From NCBI RefSeq assembly GCF_004359215.1, contig NC_090625.1:987293-1033487 (forward strand): DNA of 46,195 bases, written 5' to 3'. The position numbers and the translations under genes are program-made. The DNA is from Bremia lactucae (taxonomy: Eukaryota > Oomycota > Peronosporomycetes > Peronosporales > Peronosporaceae). The notes under the pieces were generated by a model. It ran no database searches and was not told the DNA's origin. It saw only the letters and a list, made by a program, of their open reading frames with translations. The number at the start of each line of letters is the position of its first letter. Position 1 is the first letter of the stretch. Of the stretch, positions 30,314-41,913 are shown one piece after another.

Positions 30314-31445
30314 TTAGAGATCAGTGCGCTCGCCGGCAACATTCGAATCAGCTGATCTGTCAAAAGGCGTATTTTCATCTCGTTGGGACGAAATTTCCAT
30401 GTCCTGCATCACGCTGGACAAGGAAGCTTCTTCATGTGCGTTTTTTTTACTCTGCTGGCGTTTGATACGATCCAAGAGATCTGGGAGACATTCTTTTTCA
30501 TACTGAATCGCTGCTTGATCGACAGCAGCAAAGAATTCAGGAATTCCTTCACCGGTGGCAGCAGACACGCCAACACACGTAAGGTTGTTGTAAAACTCTT
30601 CCAGAACAAGACTTAGCGAGCGCGAGAGGCTGCCCATATAATTGTCGTCCTGGACGTCGTCTAGTGCAGTCTGGAATGCCTCAAAATCCGTCATCCACTC
30701 AATGGCAAAATCATGGCGTAGAACGTCAATTTTGTTGAAAACGACCACAAAAGGCAACTTTAACTTATACAAAATGCTGCACGCATACAGCATATTTGAC
30801 ATAAAAGTATTGGGATTGGCAGTACGTGGAGTATCGACGACGTAAACAATGATGGACGGGAACGTGGACGCAAGCGATTCGGTGATAATCTGGCCCGATG
30901 CTGACCACGTAAAGGCTTCGATTTGTCCTGGAGTGTCTACAATAGCGTAACTAGTGGCAGCAACCAAATAATTATCAAGTCACTTCCTTTCGCAGCACAT
31001 ACGGCGATGAAGTTAGAACGTACTCAAGGTTGCTGCTGCGTTTTGCTAATAGATCGACCACTTGATCAAATCGAGTAGCGAAGAGGTTGAGCGACGTCAT
31101 GATGGCCCCGTTAGGACCTAATCCGTACTCCGACATGACCTTCTTATAATCAACCGTGTCACGTATATCCACATTGGCTGTATAGCCAGTCTTGCGAACT
31201 GCTGGGTCGAGATTAATTACGTAATTGCGCAACCCAGCGTCGACACCGTACGCCGTCAGTCGCTGCATGAGCGTCGTCTTGCCGCTACCAGCCATGCCAA
31301 TTACGAGAATAGTCACAGGTTTCGGATAAATTTGAGGAAGACCTGGTTCCGCAGCTGCTCTAGCGTTCGTATTGCCAGGGGTAGCAGGCTGCTCGCTTTC
31401 GGAGCTCTTCGCTCCAGGGGTCGTCATCGATCTTGTGGTTGACAA
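30314..31445 (-). CDS. GPN1: GPN-loop GTPase 1 (GPN1-like), copy 2
   Basis: Two exons, 31445-31024 and 30950-30314, joined over a 73-bp intron (30951-31023) with the same GTACGT donor and CACTAG acceptor, giving 352 aa. P-loop GMAGSGKTT, the GPN loop, DTPGQ and NKID are all intact. Differences from copy 1 are mild: Ile/Thr and Asp/Ala in the leader, Val/Ile before the P-loop, Ala/Val in the IIVYVVD strand, and Tyr/Asn near the C-terminus (KKNAHEE). With both copies open, either the gene is duplicated or two alleles were assembled in tandem. Confidence 0.95.
30951..31023 (-). other. GPN1 intron, copy 2
   Basis: 73 bp with the same splice sites as 5794-5866. Internal substitutions are tolerated. 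Confidence 0.85.
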
Positions 31446-31586
31446 GCAAAGAATAATTACAGTAAAAACCTCGTTTGCCTCTATAAAAGAACAATTGATG
31501 ACCGTTTACCCTTTTTTCTAAGGCTAGAACTTTTACTCGTTTAAAAGTACGCCGACTCCTGTCGAGGTTCATGTCGATTCTATAGA

Positions 31587-33333
31587 CTAGAGCGTATACT
31601 CCAAGTACTTGCGCGAGATCTTTTCTAAGAGATAGTGCACTTCGTTGGCGCTCGGACGTTCCCTCGGGTCAAGGTTCACACAGGCGTGGCCAAGACTCAC
31701 GAGCGATGATGGCGCATTGGGCGAGAATTTGATCCGGATGCGGCCTGCCGCCACCATTTCAATTAGTGCCGTTTCGGAGACTTTTTCGCCCAATTCCGAT
31801 GTCTTGCATTCGATTGCGCTCGCGTACGGAGGCTGATGCGAGTCCAATTCCGATAGCACGACGCCTAACGAAAAGATGTCGGCACTAGTGTCGTAGCGCT
31901 TGCCCATCATGACTTCCGGTGCCATCCAGCGCTTGGTGCCAACGCCTGCGGTCATGGTATCGACCGTCCATTTTCGGGACACGCCAAAGTCCGTGAGTTT
32001 CGCATCCCACGACTCGGACAGCATAATGTTCATGGACTTGAGATCCCGATGCAGTACGATGGGATCGAGCGAATGCAGATACGTAAGCGCTTGGGCGACA
32101 TGCTGTGCGATCTTGGCTTTGTCTCCGTCAAAGCCCTGCGGTCGATGGTCCACGCGATCAAAGCGCTGAAGCAGCGAGAAGAGGTCGCCAGAAGGCAGGA
32201 ATTCCGACACAGCACAGAGGTCGCTGAGGGCATCCCACGCCACGCCAATAAACAGCACGATTCGAGGATGCTCGACCGTGGCCATCATTTTAATCTCTGC
32301 TAAGAAATAATTAATTTGCCGCAAATCTTTCTTCTTATCGGGTAGTAACATTTTAATCGCTACGCTCTTGCCGTGGTACTGGCCATGATAGACAGCTCCA
32401 TGGCCTCCTTCGTTAATCAGTTCTTTCACCACTAGCTTTTCCATTGGAATCCGAGCAGCTAGGATCGCTTCATCTTCCCATAATTCCGATCCAGTTCTGC
32501 TAAAGACTTTGGAACTTGGCATCGACATGGCACTGCTTTCGAGACGTAAAGTCGAATCAAGAGGTCCGGAGCTCGCCAAGTCGACAGTTCGGTCGAAATT
32601 ATTGAATTGGTCGACGGCGATGGCCGGCGGAAGGATGTGGTTATTCAATCGAAACGAATTAACGCGAGGTAACGTCACCGATGCAATGGAGTACGAGGCA
32701 TCGAACGAAGACGATCGAGTGGTTCTGTTTCGTCTTTTTCGGCGATACAGCCAGAAAGCGAGTCCTGCGATCAAAACGACAAGAACGATTGCACTAGCGA
32801 CGATACCAACAACAGCTCCTATGCTAAATCCTGGTTTGAAGAAATGACTGTCAGAGATTTGTTGCTACTTTTTCAAAACCGTTCTTTTCATTACCTTCGT
32901 CGTTGGTGGCTACAAGAATGATTCCGGAAGATGCGTCGCTGTCACTGGATTGAGATTGGACTGAAATTACGATTGTGGCCGTCGCGTTAGCATTCGCTGT
33001 GGATGACGTGGGGGCTACAACATCGAAGCGGTCCCTCGAGCTAGACCCTGTTGTTTGAGAGTATGATACATTCACACCCGCGACGGTAGCAGGATTTGGA
33101 GTATCGGGTGTGAGCGAGACTGTTGTCGTTGTTGAAACTGCGGTTAAAGGTAATGACGGGGAATCAGTTCTCGAGAAGGAATTCGGCGTCGATGGCTTCG
33201 ACTCCGATGAGGATGTCTGATTTGTCGTCGTAGGCGTATTCGCTGTCGATTCTGATGGACTCCGGTCGGTCTCAGTCGTGCCTGTATTGAAAACCGCTGC
33301 CCTGCCGGCACGCGACATGGGACGGAGGCACAA
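31587..33333 (-). CDS. Transmembrane TKL-type protein kinase, copy 2
   Basis: Exon 1 33333 to about 32895, intron about 32831-32894, exon 2 32830-31587, giving about 560 aa. Same layout as copy 1: Ser/Thr-rich ectodomain, one membrane helix, YRRKRR, and a kinase domain with GGHGAVYHG, VAIK, HRDLKSMN, DFG and APE intact. Amino-acid differences are few: Arg/Leu, Gln/Arg and Asp/Asn in the juxtamembrane region, Cys/Ser in the hinge-proximal LPSGDLFS, Arg/Lys in the ectodomain. No signal peptide is visible here either, so the missing N-terminus is not a sequencing slip in one copy. Confidence 0.85.
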
Positions 33334-33338
33334 TGCAA

Positions 33339-34180
33339 GCTACGTTTTGATCAATTCGGTGTGGCCTTGTGAGACGTTCGGGGCATTCCGAACTGGTCTA
33401 ATGGAGGAGATGAGATGGTTTGTTGAACTAAAATGCAAGCACTTTTTGCCGGGATGCGCACTGGTAAGGCACTACATTCTTTGGAACATCTAACTGTAAA
33501 ACCACGCGCAGCTTGTATGATAACATACTACACTACCTTCACCTATCATATTGATCGATTTTCGTTCGCATTATCGACGTGCTAGACCACAGGTGGGACC
33601 TATGTTATGAAATCCTTGTTTGAATTGCTAGCGTTGCAATTTGGAAAACTAGAAGTACAAGAGATTTCTATCCCATAAAAGGCAAAAACGCCGGTCAGTG
33701 GGACGACGTCGTCAATTGTTGATGGGTACCTTGCATGATGCCACTCTATCGTGCTAGAGCTTAACAAAAATAATTGCTAGCTTTTTTAAATGAAACGCTA
33801 CGTGGAAGAAAAAGATTCGGTAACGTCCACACCACTGGTAATCTTTTATAATGTCGACGAATTGTAGCTGAACTTTACTTGCACATAAGTAACGGTGTAA
33901 AGAGATAAAAGTAATTGCAAGAAGCGCAGATTTTGCAGGCGACGCTATCTAACAGTGTGTTTCGACTTGGGGTCGAAGAAGCATCATAAGAACTACAATG
34001 ATCCAATTTGTCGGCAGCGATGTACGAGACAGGTCAATGTATTAATGCCTACTTTATTTGTATTTATATTATTATGATGGGAGCAATGTACGCAGATCAG
34101 GAGAAAATTAAGCTCTCATTTCACTTGACACACAAAAATTGGTATGCCTTTTCATAATTGGATTTTTGATTTACCTCGAG
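33339..34180. other. Kinase upstream region, copy 2
   Basis: Counterpart of 8180-8977 with a 34-bp insertion (starting ACTGGTAATCTTTTATAATG) and a different 20-bp stretch directly before the LTR. No gene seen. Confidence 0.5.
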
Positions 34181-34622
34181 TGTAACGGGGCACTGCCGAC
34201 TGTACTGAAGCAGTACAAGCCCACATCGCACTGCCTCAGTGTGAGTGGTGCTTCACGTCACTTCACGAAAACTAGTACGTGCAAAGGAAGACTCTCTTTA
34301 AAACACTTGCTTTATAGAGGGTTAAAAGATAACGTATATTTTAATATAATTAGGTTCTTCTGTTTCTATCTATTTAATACTAACTTAATTATATACGAAT
34401 ACAAAACATATAGTAAAGTCTTATGTCTCTCTCTCTTTGCGCGCGTCCAGCGCTGGCTGAACCGCGGAGAAAGTAGATATAATGGCCTATATCTATTAAT
34501 GGATAAGCTTTCCGAATATTACTACGCACAGTAATATTCTCCAAATATTACCTACCTTTTAGATAAAATATTAATTAACAACCTTAAAGTGTCAATTTCA
34601 TGTAACGATACTCCCCGTTACA
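34181..34622 (-). repeat. Family-1 3' LTR, copy 2 of E1
   Basis: 442 bp, duplicate of 8978-9419, followed at 34623-34639 by the same polypurine tract (minus strand). Confidence 0.9.
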
Positions 34623-34737
34623 TCACCCCTCCCCTAAACGACAATCACTCTGATTATTATTGAATAGAGTGGTACTATACGACCACTTAATTGAAAACGT
34701 TTTGATTGGTCAGAACCATCATTTTTAATTCTATCGC

Positions 34738-35046
34738 ATGGCTACTAAGTCCATGCGGTATGCGAATAGTGCGGCGCCTTCGGCTGCAATTCATGCAGCC
34801 GCGAGCGACGCATTATTGTCTCTTGCGGCAGACATTCCGTCTGCCGTAGTATCGTCTTCTCTCGCAAATTTCAATGTTGCGGGTGCACGTGGTGAGTCGC
34901 CACGTGAATGCGAGCTCTCTTTGGAGGTCGACTTTGAGTGCGAGTCGGACGAAATGGCCGACTCGGGGGGAGCAGAATAGTCGCCTGATCATCGTCAGGC
35001 GGCTGACTATGAGCCTTCGAATGAGGGGGCTCAATCGGATAGACGT
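34738..35046 (+). pseudogene. Antisense ORF, start only (E1 duplicate)
   Basis: Same first 80 codons and same stop (34978-34980) as 9535-9777. The homologous frame continues (DHRQAADYEPSNEGAQSDRR) to the assembly gap. Confidence 0.75.
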
Positions 35047-35146
35047 NNNNNNNNNNNNNNNNNNNNNNNNNNNNNNNNNNNNNNNNNNNNNNNNNNNNNN
35101 NNNNNNNNNNNNNNNNNNNNNNNNNNNNNNNNNNNNNNNNNNNNNN
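35047..35146. other. Assembly gap, 100 N
   Basis: Exactly 100 undetermined bases, the usual scaffold spacer of arbitrary length. Sequence to the right is not the E1 continuation expected from copy 1, so order or distance across the gap is uncertain. Confidence 0.95.
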
Positions 35147-36290
35147 TCTGATAGATCCATCTAACCGATTCATTTATAATTACGTTCTTTTTTGGTATCG
35201 GCGTTTGTGTCGGTACCGTTACAGTATTCAGTATATTGAACGCTTGCACAATTTCCTCCTGTTGATTACGTACATAGAAGTCGGAGAGATATGTGAAGAG
35301 GTTGACTCTGTCACATGGCGCACACGCTAAGCAATCGGCAAAGAGCTTGTCGATCGCTGATACTTGTTCACGAGGCAGTGGCCACTGCTTCATCACACAG
35401 TGATTTGAACCTGGTATCAGGTTAATTTCGTGTTGAGTGCCTTTATCCTTAGGAAACTCGCACAATACCGAATCAGGAAATATATTTTTGAGTTTGATTA
35501 TATCCTTATACAAAGGATTTGCTTTCAAAGACCACCAATATTGAGACGTGAAATGTCCAATCCGAGTTTTCTCATGGATGACATTTTCGTCCATTGATGA
35601 ACTGCTGAGAACCATTAGTTCTCTAAAAATACTGTTGCCGACCGAATATTCACGTACTCTTCACCTGTGACAAGTACGCAGATCTGCTTGACCTTGCGAT
35701 TATGCAGATCACGCAAAAATCGTTTTGGTTTTAGCGTTGGCAATTGAGTTATCTCCGAGGACAACTTCGTTTCCATCCCAATTGCCTCGACTGTGGTTGC
35801 ACGACTAAAGCGAGATCCTCTACGATCGCTTCTTTAGTCAGTCCATGATAACCGCACTGTCTCTTGTGAATAGGCGCTTATTAATTCCTTGGATGTTGCT
35901 CTCTAGAAAGACATCCTTGTGCCGGGTCCGCTCAACTTTCACGAGTAGTGGCCTCCGACGCTGCCTGTGATTGTGCACAGCCGTCAGAACCTAACTCCAC
36001 AGTATACAGGTTGTCACTATTAATTCTTGTGCAGTCGTGCTAAAGACCACACGACAAGTGAGGTTATCGCACTCACTGTAGAACCTTCTCACGCTTGTGG
36101 AAGCTTCAAGATGTTCATTAGATGACCATCTGCTGAACGAGAGCAGGCATCGTCACGGCTTTATGCTGCTAGCTTTTGTATGGCTCGTATTTTCCGAGCC
36201 ATGGTATTCGAAGGATGACATCAAATTCGTCATCTAAATCCAGTACGATGAAAACTTATCGTATACTGTTTAACCTTCAATGTGTATTGG
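35147..36290 (-). pseudogene. Gypsy protease-RT fragment, minus strand
   Basis: Read right to left: retropepsin end (DEFDVIL then PWL near 36210), linker, LRDLHNRKVKQICVLVT near 35710, then the open stretch 35615-35150 with the RT start (LPREQVSAIDKLFADCLACA preceded by HCVMKQWP). It is related to family 1 but diverged from E1 at corresponding residues, so it belongs to another copy or subfamily. It is cut by the gap before the RT palm. Confidence 0.75.
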
Positions 36291-37000
36291 ATACCAACTT
36301 CACGTTTCTTAACTATTAAAGATGCGCCTAATTGCCAGGCGCACTGGCCTCCTCGTTAAAGGTATTTATCGCTACCTGGTCTTAAGCCTACAATCTTCTA
36401 GCAATCGACGCCACACTAGGACATTGGTGGCAGCTTATTTGCCGCTTTGAATTGCAAGGTGATGAGGGTAGCCTCATTTGTGTGTCAGGAGCCACCTTCA
36501 TCAAGAGATAGACGAATTATCTTGACGTTGCTGGATCAGGAGGGCACTCCACACCTGCTGACCCCGGTCGGTTTTTACGATCGTCTTAACCTTGCAATTT
36601 CGCAACGGCGTCGGATCCACGTCTCCGATATTTTTAGCATTAGTTTGATCGTTTCGCTCAGTGGTTGTTAGGCAATGACATTATTCGTAGGCGTAGGCAT
36701 AAAGCGCTGAAAGAGGCTTTCGTCCACTCAAGTGCTTATCGTCCACCGAGACAACAAGAAATTGGAGGTCCAAAACTTATGGACCTCTCGTATATGTAGA
36801 GAGAGAAACCTCGCTCTTCAAGTTAAACAATTGCAAAGATGCCATCGTGGTCAATAGACAGGGCAAGCGTCTCTATTCAAGGCGGAAAAAGGTGGGTTTT
36901 GACAAAAATAGTAAATTGTGCTGGTCCTCATCAATTGGTTTGGTCACGATACAGCTAAGTATCGTGTAGCTGAGGATAATCGTAAATGTCACTCTTGCTC
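36291..37000 (+). pseudogene. Gypsy Gag fragment, plus strand
   Basis: Near 36440-36880 the plus strand carries degenerate Gag-like blocks: RHKALKEAFVHSSAYRPPRQ and then GGPKLMDLSYM, which matches GGPEPMDLSYV in E3 Gag just before its zinc knuckle. A region near 36420 (GACATTGGTGGCAGC) could be the LTR/primer side of this remnant. It is oriented opposite to the fragment at its left. Confidence 0.5.
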
Positions 37001-37359
37001 TGTTTCAAATCCAGGAGTCCTGCTCGAGCCCTGAATTCAGCACGTGGCGGCTCAACGTTTGTCTGAGCAGGGTCATAAAGACCTCATTCGACCGGCGTGA
37101 CGGGGCACCTATCGCTATCACTACTTCAATGGTAGCCGACCTGCATAGATAACAGTGAAGGTGGTGTGCCCCCATATTTTATAACGCACATGATGTGCAG
37201 AGGCAGGACTTTAAGTTCCAAAGAATTTTTAGCAACGTAAGTCGTACTAAGAAGGCTTCGTAAAGGAAAAAAAGAAAAACTGTATTAATATAATTATGGT
37301 TCTACGAAGTGCAATCTTCCAAGCTAACCTAATATATTAATCTGACAATGTATTCGGAC
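37001..37359. other. Stretch without recognised gene
   Basis: No supported coding region. It may be decayed element sequence. Confidence 0.45.
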
Positions 37360-37799
37360 TGTAACGGGGTGAATCGTAACATGAAATTAACACTTAAAGG
37401 TTGTTAATTAATATATTATCTCAAAGGTAGATAATATTTGGAGAATATTACCTTACGTAATCATATTCAGAAAGCTTATCCATTGGTAGATATAGGCCAT
37501 TATAACTACTTTCTCCGCGGTCCAGCCAGCGCTGGACGCGCGCAAAGAGAGAGACAGATAAGACTTTATTAAATGCTTTGTATTAGTTTATACTTAAGTA
37601 AGTTTTGAATAGATAGAAACAGAAGAACTTAATTGGAGTAATACAGTTATCTTTTAACCCTCTTTAAAGCAAGTGTCTTAAAGAGAGTCTTCCTCTGCAC
37701 GTACTCGTGTACGTGAGGTGACGTGAGGCACCACTCGCACTGAAGCAGTCCGAAGTGGACTTGTACTGAAGCAGTACAAGTCAGAAGTGCCTCGTTACA
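37360..37799 (+). repeat. E3 5' LTR
   Basis: 440 bp, TGTAACGGGG to CTCGTTACA. Near the 3' end there is a perfect 10-bp inverted repeat with an AAG loop (ACTTGTACTG...CAGTACAAGT). Confidence 0.9.
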
Positions 37800-37849
37800 C
37801 CTGGTAACACTTAGTAGTCCGTCTAAGGACCACAGTTCCATCATCCAAC

Positions 37850-38650
37850 ATCGACGTGTTAGATGATAATGGAAATACGCATCACATTTCGCGTGATAGC
37901 TACTCCTTTTAAAGTGACACAGAAAGGTGTGTGGTCGAACGAATGAGTTCGACCGTAGAGATCAATGCCATATTGGCCATGCTGTCCGGTTTGGACACAG
38001 ATGCCCTCCATTCAGCCATCGCCAAGTTTATACAACATGAACTTGACGAGGCGAAGGAAAAGGTTGCCTTGCTTGATCAGCAAGGCTCTCAACAGGCAAA
38101 ACTGTTAAGGTTACAGCAGGTACAGTTGTTGTACCTGGGATGACGCACACGCGGCGTCCCGAAACCTTAAAGATTGAAACCTTTAAGTATAAGGGAGTTG
38201 AATAAGTCTCCCTCATAAGATGGTTTGTCGAGTTGGACGATGCCATAAGAGCTCGTCACATCGTCGACGAGCGAATGTAAGTCGCATTTGCTCAGTCAAA
38301 TTTGGCAGGTCGTGCCAAAACTTGGGCAATAAGCCCTAAGTAACGTGACCTCTTTGTCTTTGGGTCGCTAGAGATCTTTGAAGCCCGGCTCAAACAGACG
38401 TTTAAACCGCATAGGGGTGAGTTCAGAGCTCGATCAGAGCTTCTGCAACTCAAGCAAGGCAAGCGTGATGTTCACGCTTATGCCTAGCATATACGACTCT
38501 TATCACAAACAACCCATTCCATGAACACACGTTAATTACGGTGTTCATCCAAGGTCTTACAGATGGTCCCGTAAAGACCTACGCGTTCCGCTTGGAACTG
38601 GATACGCTCGAAGAAGCAATATTCGTTGCGGAGCAGGGGAATTTAACTTG
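37850..38650 (+). pseudogene. E3 Gag (capsid region), broken
   Basis: The start codon seen in the homologue at 17559 is ATC here. The reading continues (DDNGNTHH), with an open stretch 37931-38143 (AKFIQHELDEAKEKVALLDQ), then the Retrotrans_gag core in shifting frames: WFVELDDAIRARHIVDERM, VAFAQSNLAGRAKTWA, EARLKQTFKPHRGEFRARSE. Gag would form the particle around the element RNA. Several stops. Confidence 0.75.
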
Positions 38651-38651
38651 A

Positions 38652-38923
38652 GACAGGCTCAATGGATCAAGTGTAGGCGCTTATACACTTAATCTATTAG
38701 CGCCTCCGAATTTAATTTCGAAAATAACCCAATTGCCAACGCAAGGACCCAAACAGTTCTTGCGGGATCTGCGTAGTGGCAAAGTGAAGTAGATCTGCGT
38801 ACTTGTCACGGATGACAACGTGACCGATATTCGATCGGCAATAGTTTTTTTTGAAAACGAACGGATTCTCAGTAGCTCATCGATAAGACGAAAGTGTCCT
38901 CGATGAGTAGACTCGGATTGAAC
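38652..38923 (+). pseudogene. Misplaced protease-RT linker piece in gag
   Basis: GAYTLN, ITQLPTQGPKQFLRDLRSGK and ICVLVTDDN belong between protease and RT, yet here they separate the Gag core from the zinc knuckle. The inverted block at 40038-41913 contains its own copy of the same linker, so this is an extra copy. Confidence 0.7.
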
Positions 38924-39334
38924 GTTTTACCTCCTCCAAGACGACACGAGCTTGGAGGTCCAGAACCTATGGACCTCTCTTATGTCGAAAGCGAGAAATT
39001 TCGCTTTTCGAGCAATAAGCGATTGCAAAAATGCCATTGCTGCCAAAAATTAGGACACTACGCTCATGAGTGTAGTGTACCACGCCCAGCACCGAAAGGT
39101 ACTGAACGTAATTTGGACAGATGCCAAAAAAAGCAATGGTCGCGGGTCCGACGTTGTTGCGAAATCGCAACAGCAAGGCGGACCGCCAAAAAACGGACGG
39201 GATCAGTAGAGGCGCAACGTCCTACTAACCCAGCAACCTCAAGAGAATTTGCAGATCTCTTGACAAAGTTGCTCCAGACACACAATCATTATGCTTCTCT
39301 GCACCTGGCGATGATGTATCCCTCATCACCTTGA
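38924..39334 (+). pseudogene. E3 Gag zinc knuckle region
   Basis: Starts in PPPRRHELGGPEPMDLSYVE and contains a complete CCHC knuckle, CHCCQKLGHYAHEC, which binds the element RNA, then a basic Arg/Lys-rich segment and FADLLTKLLQTHNHY. Open for 146 codons. Confidence 0.8.
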
Positions 39335-39818
39335 AGTTAAAAGTGACAATAATTTGTCACTTAGAGCCCTAGTGGACTGCGGGGGGTCAAATAAATTTAG
39401 TTCGTCGCCAGTCACTAGAGGGTCGTAGGCTCAAATAAGTTGAGTGCAACATCCCTCCAACGAGGATGACGGTGCGTCTAGCGACAGGCGCATCGATAAC
39501 AGTAATGAAACGCATTGTCAAATTTCACTACGCGTTAAAAGATACGGTGATGATTTCATCGTACTGGATTTGGATGAAACAAATTTGATGTCATCCTAGG
39601 TATACCTTGGCTCAGGATATATGAGCCAAGAATCAGCTGGCAGCATCGATCCGTAAAGATGCCTGCCAGTTGTTCATCAGATGGCCATCTGATGAACGTC
39701 TTGGAGCGTCCACAAGCGTGTGGCTTTAGTACGAGTAAGTGCGATGGCCTCAGGTCGTTATTACGACTGCACAAGATTACAGTGTGATTACTAATCACAC
39801 TGTGGAGTCAGCTGAAGT
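39335..39818 (+). pseudogene. E3 protease, N-terminal part
   Basis: LRALVDCGGSNKF carries the retropepsin active-site Asp (normally D-S-G-A), followed by DGASSDR, VKRYGDDFIVLDLDETN and YLGSGYMSQESAGSIDP in shifting frames. It breaks off at 39814 (GTGGAGTCAGCTG) and is joined to RNase H DNA. The rest of the protease lies in the inverted block. Confidence 0.75.
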
Positions 39819-40037
39819 GAGGGTCTATCTCTTCGGAGATAGACCGTTCACCGTATATACGGACCATGTGTCATTACGCACGGCCGTAAATAGCCCACAC
39901 CTCTCGCAAAGAATGGCGAGATGGCTATTCTTCTTGCGGAGTATAATTTCTCCGTGAAATAAAAACCGGTACGACTTAATGTCGTCGCTGATGCGCTATC
40001 ATGCCGACCCGATTTCGTGCCGGCTGCACATTACAAC
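39819..40037 (+). pseudogene. E3 RNase H, C-terminal part
   Basis: VRVYLFGDRPFTVYTDHVSL followed by RTAV and SQRMARWL, then a frameshifted end. In intact order this follows the segment ending ALAK, which is found inverted at 41580. Confidence 0.8.
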
Positions 40038-41913
40038 TTGTGCAAGTACGCCGCTAGCCCAAGTTTTTTTCTAAGTCCCTTGACATCGACTGAATTGATC
40101 AGTCGGTGATTGCCTTGATCTTTTCGGGGTCAGGGCGCACGCCGTTTCTTCCGACGATGCACCTAAGAAGTGGTATTTCATTGCAGCGATATACACTTCT
40201 TGAGATTTGCGTACAACTTATGCTTTCGCAGAAGTGTAAGAACCTGACGAACGTGAGCTTTATGTACCTTCACGTACGTCTTTCCGTCCATGGCCCGGCT
40301 ATGGACGGATACATCGTCAAAAAAACTCGGTGCTAATTCTCGTACCGGTCTCAACAGATTTGTTACGCATCCGTTAAATGTTGCAGGGGCGTTATTAAGC
40401 CTCTGTAGCATTACTAGCCATTCCCAGAGCATCCCACTGGGAGTGCTCACTGCTGTGTACGGGATGTCCCGTTCACGCATAAAGATCTAATAAAATCCAT
40501 CCAGCATAACCATAGACAAAAAAATGGTACTCTTCGACATACTATCTATGATTACGTCTTTTCTAGGTATCGGCGTTTGAGCCGGTACCGTTGCAGCATT
40601 CAGTTTATTGAATGCGTGCACTATCCGCCACCCTCCTGTGGCCTTTCGCACACAGAAGGTCGGAGAGCTATGTGGGGAGGTTGACTCCCTTAGATGGCCC
40701 GCTTTTACTCGATCGGTAAAGAATTTATCGATTGCAAGTACTTGTTCACGAGGCCGTGGTCACCGCTTTGAGATACAGTACTTCGAGCCCGGTTTGAGCT
40801 CGATCTCATGTCGAGTGACTTTATCCTTAGGCAACTCGCATGAATTTGTTTTAGAGAATACCTAAATTGAATCAAATCCTTGTATAAAAGATTTGTCTTA
40901 AGTGATTCCCAGGATTGAGTAGTATATCTCTCGATCCGAGTCTTCACATCGAGGGCACTATCGTCCATGCATGAGCTGCTGAGAACCCGTTCGATCTCTG
41001 CAAAAATTACCGCTGACCGAATATCGGTTACGTATTCGTCCTCTGTGACGAGTACGCAGATCTTCTTGATTCTACCACTATGCAGATCTCTCAAGAATCG
41101 TTTGAGTTCTAGGAATGGTAATTGATTCATCTCCGACGTTAACTTCGGAGGCGCCTACAGATCAAGAGTATAAGCGCCTACTCTTGAACCGTTATTAACC
41201 AAGCCATACACTGTCTGTGTTGCTTCCTGGGATTTATCCACTGGCTGCCGAGGGATCAATCCCTCGGGATGCTGAAGTCTAGTCACTGCTGCATTAAATG
41301 CTGCTATATTGCACGGAAGCTGCGGATCCTCCGCGCTATTGAGGAGATCTCTCCTCAAGTACGTGGGGAATTATCCGCTCAACAACTTCCAACTGTGGTT
41401 GCGGTATCACACTCGGGGATACTACGGTTGACTCTTTTACTCGACCTGTGTTGCCCCTTTTGAGCAACGAGTATATTCCTTGAATGTCGCCCGCTAGGCG
41501 TACATTCATGTCTCAATCCACTCGATTTATACGAGTAATGGACCTTCGGCGCTGCCTGTGGATTCGCACAGCCGCCGGCATTTAGCCAATGCACATTTCA
41601 TGGCAAGGAGTTCCTTGTCATGCACTGGGTAATTGCGTTCAGCTGGTTGCAGCTGACGCGATTGGTAACAGACGACGCGCTCCGCGCCGTCTGTATCGTA
41701 TTGCATTAACGCGCCGCCGATTGCGAAATCGCTGGCGTCACAGACCACATGAAATGGTCTGTCTTGTTCTCCAATCGCCAAGATGGGCGATTGCATTAGG
41801 CTTTGCTTGATACCTTCAAAGTAACGCTGACAATCAGCGTTCCATAACCATTTCTCGTCTTTTTTCAAGATACGCGAGAGATGAACTGTCATTTCGGCAT
41901 AATTGGGAGAGTA
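40038..41913 (-). pseudogene. Inverted, permuted RNase H-protease-RT block
   Basis: On the minus strand, from 41913 down: RNase H start (NYAEMTVHLSRILKK, FHVVCDASDFAIGGALMQYD, ending ALAKC) to about 41581; then directly the protease C-terminal region (CESTGSAEG, KSSGLRHECTPSGRH), the linker, RT N-terminus (TRIERYTTQSWESLKTN), palm with SFFDDVSVHSRAMDG, and the connection ending at the codons for AAYLHK at 40038. In E1 and E2 the RNase H start follows AAYLHK, so the block is circularly permuted as well as inverted. Confidence 0.85.

Larger units (their letters stand above)
25175..35046. repeat. Large duplication, copy 2
   Basis: Second copy of 1-9846 in direct orientation. The left 4.7 kb appear identical to copy 1. 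The stretch 29927-30020 replaces copy-1 bases 4753-4854. The rest carries scattered differences, including a 34-bp insertion near 33850. It ends at the N gap, so its true right limit is unknown. Confidence 0.95.

Noticed and set aside
36447..36671. Plus-strand ORF of 74 codons as an independent gene.
   Set aside because: It sits in a decayed Gag remnant and has no start context or motif of its own.
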